Assembly (NCBI GenBank): GCA_024707305.1 | Contig: JANPZZ010000011.1 | Location: forward strand, 5,001 to 37,052 | Source: Chitinophagaceae bacterium | Lineage (GTDB): Bacteria > Bacteroidota > Bacteroidia > Chitinophagales > Chitinophagaceae | DNA: 32,052 nucleotides | Direction: 5' to 3' | Shown here: positions 18,146-28,377 of the stretch, in pieces | How positions within the stretch are numbered: position 1 is the stretch's first letter | How the letters are laid out: each line of letters begins with the position of its first letter | Notes under the pieces: model-generated | The model's input: the letters and a program-made list of their open reading frames with translations, nothing else | The model's database searches: none | What the model was told of the DNA's origin: nothing | Made by a program: the position numbers and the translations under genes

Positions 18146-18448
18146 AGGTAAGGTTTTAAGGTGATTGAAAATAAAAATTGCAAGGGCAGAAACAGCAGAA
18201 GGGTTGCGTAGACGACATGCAGCCATACATTCTGAAGTCGGATTGATTTGTAAATAAATTTACGCTTAATTTTTTATTCATCAAAATTTTATACAGGAAA
18301 AAATTGTCCGAATTGACAACCTGAATTGTCTTTCAGGATAACTCCTTCCCGGCCGGGCATGGTGATCTTTATGTCGAACTTGTTCAACAGGGGCCGCCGA
18401 AAACCTGCGAAAAGAGTAGGCAAATTATTGATTTCTAAACTTTTGATT
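18146..18448. other. Gene-free stretch between divergent small genes
   Basis: No convincing gene. AT-rich 18240-18300, then short inverted repeats: TTGTC/GACAA (about 18304-18319) and CCTGAA/TTCAGG (about 18320-18337). In-frame sequence upstream of the small exported protein is open from 18326 but lacks a credible protein. The stem-loops may belong to the leader of that gene. No TAnnTTTG element was found. Confidence 0.4.
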
Positions 18449-18868
18449 ATGAAAAAGATCACAATTGGGCTGGCTTTAGCCGCCCTGGTTACCGGTGTTG
18501 TCGTCTTCAGTTCGTTCACAATCCTGGACAATGAAACATCAAAACAAAATGTCAGCAGCTCGCAAACCGGGGCTACGGATCCGCTTTATTTTCGGTATAT
18601 AGGCCCAGACAACGATGCTGAAAACTTCGAAGATCCAACATTGTGGGTATTCGAGGGTGACATTAACCCAGGAAACGGCTGTTCTGGTGGCGAAGTAGCA
18701 TGTCGGGTAGTTCTCGAACCAGCGGATAATCCCGGTATTTCTGATTCAGAAAATCCTACCGTAGCGGCGATTTTATTTGCTGACTATCTTGCCTCACAAG
18801 ATGGAACTGGATCTTACGAATCCTCAATTGATTTTGTGATGACCCACGTTCTCAGCAAGAAGCCTTAA
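18449..18868 (+). CDS. Small exported protein, possibly DUF6520-like
   Basis: 139 residues from ATG 18449. The N-terminus MKKITIGLALAALVTGVVVF is a signal sequence or anchor. The exported part has an aromatic segment (DPLYFRYIGPDN) and two cysteines eight residues apart region-wise (GCSGGEVACRV), a layout I associate with DUF6520-type small Bacteroidota proteins often found near SusC/SusD/TlpA operons. That family call is tentative. The gene is tail-to-tail with susD and shares a terminator (18889-18914), but is transcribed from the opposite strand. Function unknown. Confidence 0.65.
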   Translation: MKKITIGLALAALVTGVVVFSSFTILDNETSKQNVSSSQTGATDPLYFRYIGPDNDAENFEDPTLWVFEGDINPGNGCSGGEVACRVVLEPADNPGISDSENPTVAAILFADYLASQDGTGSYESSIDFVMTHVLSKKP

Positions 18869-18888
18869 ATCAAGTGCCGATTATCTTC

Positions 18889-18914
18889 AAGAGCCCGGCT
18901 AACGCCGGGTTCTT
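18889..18914. terminator. Bidirectional terminator between the small exported protein and susD
   Basis: AAGAGCCCGGC (18889-18899) pairs with GCCGGGTTCTT (18904-18914) around a TAAC loop, with one G-T wobble. T-rich sequence follows on the plus strand. The stem touches the susD stop at 18914. Confidence 0.85.
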
Positions 18915-20278
18915 TATCTGGGGTTCTGCAACATACCTGACCTTTGTATAACGATCTCAGGTAATGCCATGGCGTATCGGGGATCATTGGGATTTAACAC
19001 AAACCAGGTTCCATTCAAACGCCTTTTTTGAACAATGTCATAACCCAGTCTATTTAACCTTTTAATGTCGGACCACCTCAGCATTCGGAATGCTAGTTCT
19101 TTCCTCCGATGCTCCAGTATATAGTTGATTACAATTGTTGCGTCGGATGAACTGAATTCGGTATAAGTACCAGTCTTATATCGGTTTGAAAGAAGAAAAT
19201 TGACATCATTTAGAGCCGTATGTATTTTACCCGTACGGCCATAGCTTTCCGCACGTACTAAATACATTTCGCCCGTAGTAATACCCGAAAAATAAGGTCC
19301 TCCCATATACGTACCTCTGAACAAAGCCGTACTGTCGTTCTCCTTACGATAAAAAAGCGTTTTACGCCAATCATCATCGGAATAAGAGTTATAAAATGCT
19401 GTATCTACCTTCCCCCGATAAAGAGAAGTACCACTTCCATCTGAACCCGAGTCAAAGATTACTTCACTATTCTGACGACGAAACGGATAAATTTCTGCTG
19501 GCTTGATCTCACCTCCATGGACATTATAATCCATCAGCGTATTGTGAAGAGCGAGACATGAATCAGCATATTTGCCAGCCTTTTCAAAATTGCCCATCAA
19601 TAAATATAACCGGGCAAGCGCACCAAAGGCAGCAGGTTTGGAGGGGCGAATCGGATTCAAATTTGTTACAGGAAGCAGATCTGCAGCCTGAATTAAATCA
19701 TGCTCAATCTGTTGAAACGTCTCCATCAGGCTGCTTCTCACAGAAGGCTCCAGGAAATTGGCATTTAGGCGGAGCGGCAAGCCCAAATCCGATTTCGATG
19801 AATCTGGATGGTATGCCTTGCACCACACGTCTGCGGCCTTCATAAAACAATACCCTCTAAAGAAATAGGCATGCCCTCTTAAGGTTTTCCTTGCCACCTC
19901 ATCCCCGCTATCATCCGTAACATTATCAACATTATCTAGCACAACGTTTGCAACATTTACAACCCTGTAGACCAGGCCCCATTCGTTTAACGTCTCCGTG
20001 TTAAATACAAAATCGGGTGCCCAAATAAATCGATTTCGTTCCACATCTACCATCCCATTAAAGGCATCGTTAGTCATTGTCAAATTATCTGCGCCGACTT
20101 CAGGCGCCGATGGGAAGTTCATGGGCAAACGAAATTCATCATCAAGTAAACTTTGCAGATCTGCAACAGTCCTGAAAGTTGATAATCGTTGATCGGACTT
20201 TTTATCTAAAAATTTCGTACAGCCTGAACATGCCAACCAAAAAAGGAATGCGGCCAGGAATATTTTTATAGCTTTCAT
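18914..20278 (-). CDS. SusD/RagB family outer-membrane nutrient-binding lipoprotein
   Basis: 454 residues. The lipoprotein signal is KIFLAAFLFWLACSGC, Cys near residue 20. SusD-type features are the N-terminal CTKFLDKKSDQRLSTF, the TPR-like helices, the RGHAYFFRGYCFM segment near residue 135 and the C-terminal EHRRKELAFRMLRWSDIKRL. It caps its SusC partner on the cell surface and captures substrate. It follows susC by 10 bp in the TlpA-susC-susD operon. No glycan-cleaving enzyme is encoded nearby, so the substrate may be a peptide or other nutrient. Confidence 0.93.
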   Translation of the reverse strand: MKAIKIFLAAFLFWLACSGCTKFLDKKSDQRLSTFRTVADLQSLLDDEFRLPMNFPSAPEVGADNLTMTNDAFNGMVDVERNRFIWAPDFVFNTETLNEWGLVYRVVNVANVVLDNVDNVTDDSGDEVARKTLRGHAYFFRGYCFMKAADVWCKAYHPDSSKSDLGLPLRLNANFLEPSVRSSLMETFQQIEHDLIQAADLLPVTNLNPIRPSKPAAFGALARLYLLMGNFEKAGKYADSCLALHNTLMDYNVHGGEIKPAEIYPFRRQNSEVIFDSGSDGSGTSLYRGKVDTAFYNSYSDDDWRKTLFYRKENDSTALFRGTYMGGPYFSGITTGEMYLVRAESYGRTGKIHTALNDVNFLLSNRYKTGTYTEFSSSDATIVINYILEHRRKELAFRMLRWSDIKRLNRLGYDIVQKRRLNGTWFVLNPNDPRYAMALPEIVIQRSGMLQNPR

Positions 20279-20288
20279 ATGTCGTTGT

Positions 20289-23200
20289 TTAAGGAATTAA
20301 ACGAATACCAATCGCAAATGATTTTTGGGGAGGAAGATTGAGGTAGTTAGGATCGAGACCGTATTTATTTGCTCTCCAAATTATACCCAGGTTATTTGCA
20401 TTTAAGAATACACCCATCGATCGAAACGGGGATCGTTTTAAAAATGCAGGAGATACACGATAGCTCATCTGAACATAATTTAAACGCACATGATCTCCCT
20501 TTTCAGCCAGAATTTCACTTGCCCTGTAGAAATTATCGCGCGCTGAATTAACTGGATAGACAAAAGATGGAACATCGGTATTCAATTCGTCACCCGGTTG
20601 CTGCCAACGATCTACATAATCGGTGTGTCCTATACCTAAATTTATCAGCGATCCATAATCGATAGTTGGACGCCGGAAGTAGTAATCAAAGTCATATGTA
20701 AAATTCGCAACCAGTGATAAAGAACGCCAACTAAAGGATTGGAAAAAAGATCCAGAATATGACGGCAACATTCTCCCAACATAAATCAGATCCTCGGCTT
20801 TTGTACCTGTTGTTGTAAGCTGATTGTAGTTAGCACTTAGACTGCCGCCCAGATAACCCTGCGGATTGCCGTTCAAAGGGTCAAGCCCACCCCAACGAAG
20901 GGCAAAATAGGGAAATGCCGTATATCCATTGTACAGGCCGTGATTACCGCCAGCGACCCCCGAAATACTTTCACCGACGCCAGGTAAATCTTTCATTGCG
21001 GTTATTTTCTCACGATTCATATTCAATAACCATTGAATCCGCCATTTAAATACTCTGTCCACAAGCAGCGCATTCAATTGCAATTCCCATCCATAGGATC
21101 GCATTGATCCCGCATTGGCAACCATAAGAGAACCTACACCAGCGGTGGGGTCCATGGGAATCCCCCTATACAAATCAGTAATGTATTTCTGATAGTGTTC
21201 CAGGCTACCACTTAACCTATTTCTAAAGAGCTCGAAATCTATCCCCAGATTAAGCATATCCACACGCTCCCAACCCAAATTCGGATTTTCATAAGTTGTC
21301 ACTCGACCTGTGGGAGTCTGTGTCAATGAACTTAACTCACTATATGCAAAAGTGGTAACCCCGACTTTTGCGGGATCTACATTTCCCTGCCGACCGTATG
21401 TTGCTCGTAAGCTTAAGTTGTCAACAAAATTTGCCTTAAAAAATGGTTCTCGCGAAATATCCCATTTTAAACCTGAAGACCATAAAGGCGTCCACCTGTC
21501 GTTAACAGCAACACCAAATAAATTAGATGCATCCCGCCGAAGGCTGGAGGTTAAATGATATTTATTTTGATATGAATAAGAGAAATTACCATAAGTAGAA
21601 AGCTGCCTTCGGTTGAAACGAGAAAGACTTGGCCCGCCCGAAATGACAATGCTCGACCCGGTAATATAGTGCGGATAACGATTTACATGGTCAACATCTC
21701 CCACGACTAAATTGCCGGGATCATATCCAAATATAGTATAACCACTCCCTTTTATTTTAACGTCACTTGATCCAAATCCAGCTATACCGTATACACTGTG
21801 GTTACCCCAGGTATTGTTAAAGTTTAACTGGGAACGAAAATCTTGCGCGACAACCTTGTCTTCGCTAATCGAAACTATATCACCTTTAGGAATAAGATAT
21901 GTTACATTTCCTGTAGAGTGGTTTATTCTGGTAAAACTATTAATACGGTCTCTCGCTGCGTATGACTCCAATTCGCGAATTAACCGTCCGCTGGCATATT
22001 GATCCTGTCTTCGATATGATAGACTAACATCAAGCGCTTTAGTGATTTTCCACTTTAGTCCAAGATTGGCATTTAGATCCTGAGTCTGATTGACCCTTTT
22101 CTCATATTTATAGTCTGTGAGTGGATAATATTTCCAATCAAGAAGTTTTCCGTTACCTGCTGTATCCAGGTACGTCTTACGATAATCTTTATACACCGGA
22201 ATCGCGTGTCCATCATCATCAGCAAAGCGGGTGTACATGGGTAACGGTCCTCTCCAATTTGACATCGAGCCATAAAAAGGCCTTCCAGATTCAGACTTTC
22301 TATGAATGTACATGAGCGATACGTCTATCTGGAGAGACTCTACAGGCTTAAAAGTATTTTTTATCAAAAAGCTCAGCCTTTGTAGTTGGTCATGTGTATT
22401 GCTGGAATTTAAATCACCGCCCGTTGAAAAGCTCCAGGCGTTCGAACTGCCACCTCCACTCAATGATGCGGAAAATTGTCTGTTTATTCCGTCACGATAC
22501 ATATACTTCTGGTACTCGTCGCGAATATCAATATCTCTTAGTTCGTCGATCATCCTGGCGGAATCACTAGAGGAAATTTTGCCGTTACGTCTGGCAAAAA
22601 GTATCTCATAAACTGGGGAAAAGCTGGGCCTTCCTACTTTCAGCGTATCAATAAAATTGTGTCGACGCCCAAATAGAAATATTTCCAAATCGATGATATC
22701 GCTGGAACCAATCAGCGGCATTTTACGCAAATTGGGTTCGGTAAGAGTCGTTACATTAAAATTCACATCGACCTTCGGTCTTTGATTAAACTTCCCCTTC
22801 TTCGTTGTAATCACAATTACGCCATTCCCAGCCTTTGCACCCCATATACTACCGGCGGCCGCATCCTTTAGAATTGTTATATTCTCAACGTCATTGGGAT
22901 TAAGATTGGCCAGATCTCCTTCGTAAGGAAAGTTGTCCAAAATTATCAAAGGCTTTGCGATGGCGATTGTGGCAGTACTAAGCCCTCGCACCATCATCCC
23001 TAGACTCGTTCCATTGCGTTCCGGGGATTGCGTTACTCCACTTGCGATATATGGTAGTCTTTCCAAAATAGTAGTACCAACCTGTTCATTGAGCTTGTCG
23101 GCAGTAACAACAGCAAACGAACCGGTTGCCCTTTCCTTTGGCAATTGGTAGTAGCCTGTCTCCACCGTTACTGCTTCCAGACTGGTATAATCTTTTTCCA

Positions 23201-23471
23201 GGACTATTGAACCGAGATTGAAATATCGAATTGAAATCTTTCTATTCAAATACCCAATTGCGAAGAATTCAATCGAGTCTGTTATTGTTGCCTGGGGAAT
23301 TCGAAATCGTCCATTGTTATCCGAAACGGATCTCTCACCAGTTCGTAGCAAAGTAATTCGAACACCGGGTAATGGCAGGCTGTCCGTATCCAATATCCTA
23401 CCAGTTACCTCGCGCTCCTGCCCGACAGAGAGTAACGGAATAAAAAATAGAAAGAGAAAAATCTTCTTCAT
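20289..23471 (-). CDS. SusC/RagA family TonB-linked outer-membrane transporter
   Basis: 1060 residues, intact. A signal peptide (IFLFLFFIPLLSVGQ) is followed by a carboxypeptidase-regulatory-like domain (EVTGRILDTDSLPLPGVRIT, about 20-95), the plug (LPKERATGSFAVVTADKLNE; MVRGLST; ILKDAAAGSIWGAKAGNGVIVITTKKGK about 200-230) and a 22-strand-type barrel ending in aromatic-rich NLPPQKSFAIGIRLIP. The LPKERATGSF block places it in a subgroup that I recall as linked to TlpA-type thioredoxins. It imports substrate with TonB energy together with the downstream SusD lipoprotein. Spacing: 29 bp after the TlpA gene, 10 bp before susD. Confidence 0.95.
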   Translation of the reverse strand: MKKIFLFLFFIPLLSVGQEREVTGRILDTDSLPLPGVRITLLRTGERSVSDNNGRFRIPQATITDSIEFFAIGYLNRKISIRYFNLGSIVLEKDYTSLEAVTVETGYYQLPKERATGSFAVVTADKLNEQVGTTILERLPYIASGVTQSPERNGTSLGMMVRGLSTATIAIAKPLIILDNFPYEGDLANLNPNDVENITILKDAAAGSIWGAKAGNGVIVITTKKGKFNQRPKVDVNFNVTTLTEPNLRKMPLIGSSDIIDLEIFLFGRRHNFIDTLKVGRPSFSPVYEILFARRNGKISSSDSARMIDELRDIDIRDEYQKYMYRDGINRQFSASLSGGGSSNAWSFSTGGDLNSSNTHDQLQRLSFLIKNTFKPVESLQIDVSLMYIHRKSESGRPFYGSMSNWRGPLPMYTRFADDDGHAIPVYKDYRKTYLDTAGNGKLLDWKYYPLTDYKYEKRVNQTQDLNANLGLKWKITKALDVSLSYRRQDQYASGRLIRELESYAARDRINSFTRINHSTGNVTYLIPKGDIVSISEDKVVAQDFRSQLNFNNTWGNHSVYGIAGFGSSDVKIKGSGYTIFGYDPGNLVVGDVDHVNRYPHYITGSSIVISGGPSLSRFNRRQLSTYGNFSYSYQNKYHLTSSLRRDASNLFGVAVNDRWTPLWSSGLKWDISREPFFKANFVDNLSLRATYGRQGNVDPAKVGVTTFAYSELSSLTQTPTGRVTTYENPNLGWERVDMLNLGIDFELFRNRLSGSLEHYQKYITDLYRGIPMDPTAGVGSLMVANAGSMRSYGWELQLNALLVDRVFKWRIQWLLNMNREKITAMKDLPGVGESISGVAGGNHGLYNGYTAFPYFALRWGGLDPLNGNPQGYLGGSLSANYNQLTTTGTKAEDLIYVGRMLPSYSGSFFQSFSWRSLSLVANFTYDFDYYFRRPTIDYGSLINLGIGHTDYVDRWQQPGDELNTDVPSFVYPVNSARDNFYRASEILAEKGDHVRLNYVQMSYRVSPAFLKRSPFRSMGVFLNANNLGIIWRANKYGLDPNYLNLPPQKSFAIGIRLIP

Positions 23472-23500
23472 AGCAGTGGTTTAATTTTTGGTTCAGAAAA

Positions 23501-24704
23501 TTATTTCGCGTCAATCAGTAATACTTCTAACGCCCGCTTCCTTCTGGACGCTTTAATGCCATTTTCTTTTAGAAATGCAGGTATCTCAGACTCTGAACGA
23601 GGCCAGCTTTTTATGTATACTGATTGTTTCGATGATATATTGGCAGACTGCACAATCGGAATAGAACTCATCTCGTTTAACCGGAAAACCAGGGTAGAGA
23701 GCGAGACACTATCCACTTCATCCACTTTCACCCATGGTTTGTTAACCTGAACTTTTCTTATATAGATGCAAGACTCCTTCCTTTTAGTCACTAGTGCTTT
23801 AAATTTGAATCGCCGTTCGATGTCCTCCGCCATCTTTCGTACCATATGCAGACGGGATTGCGCGGTATCCTGCATTTCATAACTGAGACGTTCATCAAAC
23901 GTTTCAACCAATCTTCGCTTTGATTCATCACTTCCCCTAAGCTTTATTCTATTATTTGGTAACCAGAACCGATATGCCTGTTTTATCAGAGTCAATAACG
24001 TCTGGTTAAGCATGGTAACTTTTGAATAACGTGGCGGCGGGTACCATGTTCGATTTAGCATTGAAGGCAGATTCTCATTCTCGACCGAGAAAACTGAATA
24101 GGAATACCCGATACTATCAAATTTCTCCAAAACCTCAACCAGCCTGTCATTTACTGAAAAAAAGTATGGGCGACATTTTTTTACCTCTGAATGTTCCGTC
24201 ATCCAACAATCCTGAAATTATTGTATCACTCAAGGATGCTTTATCTGAGATAGCAAGAAACTTTCCCTTGTATATCCATACGAAATGAGGAATAGATGAA
24301 TGAGGGAACCAGGCCGAGAAAGTTGAATCATAAATGATGGTGGACAGAGAAAGTCCCGTCTCTTTCTTCCGATTCCATCTTTGGTAGTATGCTTTAATTT
24401 TCGAGGAGTCATCGCCAGTTGATGCGGAATTGACCAATAAGATCTTTACCCGATTCTTAAACTTTTTCTGCAGCTCATCAAGGACTTCAATACTACTGAC
24501 ACATCCAGTACACCAGGTGGCCCAAAAATCCAAAATGATCAACGAGTCCAGATTCGGATCAAGATATTTTTCAACGACCTGATCTTGATCTGCAACTTTT
24601 ATATTAATACGAGGCACCACCTCACCGGGTTCAAGACGTTTTACCTGACGACCAAATGAAACAAGTCCAACTAATAACAAAAAAAATATAAAAGCAAAAC
24701 GCAT
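23501..24704 (-). CDS. TlpA-like thioredoxin-fold protein with a long uncharacterised C-terminal region (frameshifted)
   Basis: The restored product is about 400 residues. ATG 24704 gives a signal peptide (MRFAFIFFLLLVGLVSFG). Residues ~35-165 are a TlpA-type thioredoxin fold with the redox motif WCTGC in FWATWCTGCVSS, the strand IILDFWATW and a cis-Pro region (SSIPHFVWIYKGK). The C-terminal ~230 residues match no domain I can name. The frame breaks at the A7 run 24157-24163 (plus strand); removing one base gives MSPILFSVNDRLVEVLEKF. It is the first gene of the TlpA-susC-susD operon. It probably acts in the periplasm on disulfides of the partner proteins or cargo; that role is inferred. Confidence 0.85.
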
Positions 24705-25090
24705 ATTCAAGTTTTTCGAATCTTTCAATATTTGCATAACAAACCCGTTCCTCACCTTGGTGATGGCACCGAACTTTTCTAAACAATACCTGGATGTGTG
24801 AAAAAAAATGTCAGAATCGACTGAGAAGCGCTATCAATCGCGACGATTCAAATGTATATTTTGTAGACAGATAGTAGACGCCTAAACTTCATGTCAATCA
24901 AACAAAACTGTTTTGAAGAAATCTAAAAAGCCATGTTATCATTAATTGAAAAACGGTCGCCACCTTTTAAATAACAATGATTAGAGAAATAAAAAAGCCT
25001 GTACAATTGAAAAATTCAAATCGTACAGGCTTCGTAATAAATTGATGAGGGCCTTAAATTATATGATGAACCGCCATTTTAAATCTCCCC
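24705..25090. other. Gene-free stretch between lon and the TlpA gene
   Basis: 386 bp without a gene. The minus strand has TACATTTG (24849-24856), an exact TAnnTTTG match that could be the -7 element of the TlpA operon, but no TTTG lies at the right spacing (nearest similar word is 26 nt upstream), so this is weak. The lon terminator lies at 24995-25032. Confidence 0.35.
24995..25032 (-). terminator. Intrinsic terminator of lon
   Basis: AAGCCTGTAC (24995-25004) pairs with GTACAGGCTT (25023-25032), and an inner stem TTGAA/TTCAA (25007-25011, 25015-25019) continues the hairpin. It begins 58 nt beyond the lon stop and ends in a U-rich run (A-run at 24991-24996). Confidence 0.85.
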
Positions 25091-27501
25091 CTACACCAAC
25101 GCCTTCTCCAGCACCTGATTCATTGTTTTGACATAATGAAACTGGATGCCTTCGATAAAGGCGGTTTCGATTTCTTCCACATCTTTTTCATTCTGCCAGC
25201 AAAGAACAATCTCGCGGAGGCCGGCCCGTTTGGCGGCCAACACTTTCTCTTTAATTCCACCTACCGGTAGTACCTGCCCGCGAAGTGTGATCTCGCCCGT
25301 CATCGCCAGAAATGGTTTTACGCGGCGCCCCGTGAGCGCACTCGCAATAGCCGACATCATCGTAATGCCGGCACTGGGACCATCTTTAGGCACCGCCCCT
25401 TCCGGAACGTGTATATGGATGTTTTTCTTTTCAAACAATTTCGGATCGATTCCATATTTAGAGGCGTTGCTCTGCAGATAAGTAAGTGCCGTACTCGCAC
25501 TCTCCTTCATCACATTGCCGAGATTACCGGTTAACTTCAATTCCCCTTTACCATCGCTGAGCGAAGTTTCGATAAAGAGAATGTCGCCGCCAACATATGT
25601 CCAGGCAAGACCTACTGCAACGCCAGCCATATTCGCCGTCTTGTAAATCTCATTGCTATAACGCGCCTTGCCTAATATCTTCACAATGTCAACAGCAGTA
25701 AGGTTTGCCTTCAGCTTTCCTTTCATCGCCAGTTCTTTCGCCTGGTAGCGCATTACAGAGGCCAGTTGACGATCCAGCTCACGCACACCACTCTCACGTG
25801 TATAATCCTGAATGATTTTTTCGATCACTTTATCGGCGATTTTGAAATTGCTGCTTTTTAATCCATGCAATTCTTTTTGGCGTGGTATCAGGTGCTTTTT
25901 CGCTATCTCAATTTTTTTCTTCCACCGCATACCCACTCAGGTCGATGATCTCCAGCCTGTCGCGTAATGCCGGTTGTATATTCGCGAGATTATTCGCTGT
26001 TGCTATAAACAACACCTTACTGAGATCATATTCCATCTCCAGGTAGTTGTCGTAAAATGTATTGTTCTGTTCAGGATCCAGCACTTCCAGCAATGCACTG
26101 CTGGGATCACCCCTGAAATCATTTCCAACTTTATCAATTTCATCGAGGATGATAACAGGATTCGAACTTCTCACCTTTCGCAACGACTGCAAAATGCGGC
26201 CGGGCATCGCACCAATATAGGTTTTGCGATGACCGCGGATTTCGCTTTCATCGTGCATGCCACCGAGACTCAGGCGCACATATTTCCTCCCTATTGCGTT
26301 TGCAATACTTTTACCGAGCGAAGTTTTACCGATTCCCGGAGGTCCAACAAAACAAAGTATCGGCGATTTTAAATCCCCTTTCAGTTTTAACACCGCGAGG
26401 TATTCAACAATGCGCTCCTTTATTTTCTTCATCCCGAAATGATCATGGTCAAGCGTTTTCTGCGCCTGCTTTAAATCATATTTATCTTCTGTAGCCTCAT
26501 CCCAGGGAAGGTCCAGCATCAGGTCGAGGTGATTATAAACAACAGAATAATCAGGCGTTGTCGGATGCATTCGCTCCAGCTTCTCCACGCCTTTTTTAAA
26601 ATGTTCTTTCGCTGCAGCAGGCCATTTCTTGGTCTCGGCCTTCTTCTGCATTTCTTTCAATTCCTGCTGGTTGCTGTCGCCCCCAAGCTCTTCTTTAATA
26701 CTCTTCAGTTGCTGCTGCAGAAAATATTCACGCTGCTGTTTATCCAGCTCGGTGCGAGTCTTTGTTGTTACTTTATTTTTCAGTTCGGCAAACTGCAATT
26801 CCTTTTGCAACAACTGCATCAACATATCTGCGCGCTCGCGGATGCTGGTCACCTCCAGCAAACGTTGCTTTTCGCGGATATCACTATTCAGATTACTGCT
26901 TACAAAATGAATCAGGAATGCAGGGTTTTCAATATTCTTCAGAATGATCGATGCTTCTGTAGGAATGTTTGGTGAAAGCTGAATAATTTCTGTTGCAAGG
27001 TCTTTAATCGTGGAAACATAAGCTTCAAAGTCCGCACCTTCCGGCGCGGCTTCGTCTTCACGCTTTTCAAGTTGTACACGGAAGTAGGGCTCTTCCTGTA
27101 TATACGACTGAATTTTCACCCTGCTCTTTCCCTGTATGATGATCGTGGTGCCGCCGTCAGGCATTTTAATTTGCTTTACAATGCGTGCCACGGTGCCAGT
27201 TCCCTCGAGGTCTTTGGCCGTAGGATCTTCCACGCTGCTGTCTTTTTTGCGCCACCACGGCAATCAGCTTGTCCTGCCGGGCATGGGATTCATTTACAGC
27301 TTTAATACTTTTATCGCGGCCTACCGTAATTGGCAGCACCACGCCGGGAAATAAAACGGTATTTCTTAAGGGGAGTAATGCCAGTTCTTCAGGCACTTCC
27401 ACGCCAGAAAAATCATCCTGTTCGCCCTCATTCAATGGAATTATGGGCAAAAAATCCATATCATCTTCCGATTTCACAAATAACGAGTCAATTCTCTTCA
27501 T
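25091..27501 (-). CDS. lon: ATP-dependent Lon protease (two frameshifts)
   Basis: The restored product is about 802 residues, normal for Lon A. It degrades misfolded and regulatory proteins in the cytoplasm. The N-domain is ELALLPLRNTVLFPGVVLPI; Walker A is GPPGIGKTS in ILCFVGPPGIGKTSLGK; Walker B is in NPVIILDEIDKVG; the proteolytic serine is in KDGPSAGIT and the lysine in VGGIKEKVLAA. Two frame breaks: at the T6 run 27243-27248 (removal gives VVAQKDSSVEDP) and at the T7 run 25912-25918 (removal gives YAVEEKIEIAKK). Both removals restore family-consistent sequence. The gene is single, with its own terminator at 24995-25032. Confidence 0.95.
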
Positions 27502-27642
27502 AAATCAGCATCAATTAATATGAGGCAGCCGGTTCAAGTTCCATGCCGCGGACGAAATTCTGACAAATTGCGTGAAATGGGAAGAATTCTGGCAGAAATA
27601 GGCGCCGTCTAACCGCCAAATCAGGGGCTGCCGGTTAATAAA

Positions 27643-27674
27643 AATCCTTCCAGTTCATTCAAACTGAAAGGATT
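27643..27674 (-). terminator. Terminator-like hairpin downstream of the barrel protein gene
   Basis: AATCCTT (27643-27649) pairs with AAGGATT (27668-27674), extended by CAGTT/AACTG inside. A second hairpin, CCTGTA (27686-27691) with TACAGG (27708-27713), flanked by A- and T-runs, lies just upstream. Both are downstream of the stop at 27787 on the minus strand. Nearer the stop is a 12-bp palindrome, CAGTTATAACTG (27766-27777). Confidence 0.7.
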
Positions 27675-27786
27675 CAGCACAAAAACCTGTAAAGCAGTCC
27701 AGCGCAATACAGGCTTTGTTTTCGGAATTCAATCTACAGATTCGGAGGGTAATTTTTGAAACCGACAGTTATAACTGCCGTATCGA

Positions 27787-28377
27787 TCAGAGGGCCAATC
27801 CCAACGAAACCTGGAATCCCTGGTTTTTCCACCGGTCCTGATTATCAATATCGTTGATGTTGTTTAAGCCAACAACATAGCGTCCGCTGATGCGTAATGC
27901 ACTTAACTTGAGCTGTACGCCACCCGTCATGGCAAAGTCTCCGTCGGAGAATGCACGGCCTCCGTTTTGCAAAAGGTTTTTGTTTTGATCCATCAAAATG
28001 CTAAACTGGGGTCCGGCCTGCAGTGTCAGAAAATTGCCGAGGAGTTTGTAGTTAAGTAAGATGGGAATGGAAAGATAATTGAGGCGAACTTTACTTTGAT
28101 CAGAATTAAAAACATCTTCATACACATGGTCAATGTCGTTAGTAACAGTGGTGCTGTACTGGTTAAAAAGCACCTCTGGCTGGATGGCAAATTTGCGACC
28201 GATACCTATTTCTGCAAAGCCACCCAGGTGATATCCATAACTGAACTGTTCTTTAAACGACGCGCCATCTATCTTGTTGATGTTGGCGCCGCCTTTCACT
28301 CCAATATGAAATTGTGCCATGGAAGCGGTTGCAGTAAATACCAATGCAAACAGAGAGAGAAAGAGTTTTGCTTTCAT
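27787..28377 (-). CDS. PorT-type outer-membrane beta-barrel protein
   Basis: 196 residues from ATG 28377 (MKAKLFLSLFALVFTATASMAQ signal peptide); the ATG at 28398 only adds seven residues. After the signal the protein starts with FHIGVKGGANINKI and alternates short amphipathic strands (HLGGFAEIGIGRKFAIQPEV, LNYLSIPILLNYKLLG, FLTLQAGPQFS) to a C-terminal QGFQVSLGLAL. This layout fits the small outer-membrane beta-barrel family common in Bacteroidota (porT/OMP_b-brl type). Individual roles in this family are mostly unknown. It lies alone between lon and the metallophosphoesterase gene, with its own terminator. Confidence 0.85.
   Translation of the reverse strand: MKAKLFLSLFALVFTATASMAQFHIGVKGGANINKIDGASFKEQFSYGYHLGGFAEIGIGRKFAIQPEVLFNQYSTTVTNDIDHVYEDVFNSDQSKVRLNYLSIPILLNYKLLGNFLTLQAGPQFSILMDQNKNLLQNGGRAFSDGDFAMTGGVQLKLSALRISGRYVVGLNNINDIDNQDRWKNQGFQVSLGLAL

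Noticed and set aside
18914..24704. Complete polysaccharide utilisation locus
   Set aside because: SusC and SusD are present, but there is no glycoside hydrolase, lyase, sulfatase or sensor/regulator adjacent, so a glycan role cannot be claimed.
25091..27501. Programmed ribosomal frameshifting in lon
   Set aside because: Two breaks in one gene, both simple A/T-run insertions without a downstream pseudoknot or slippery-site heptamer, and the same type of break is seen in many unrelated genes nearby.
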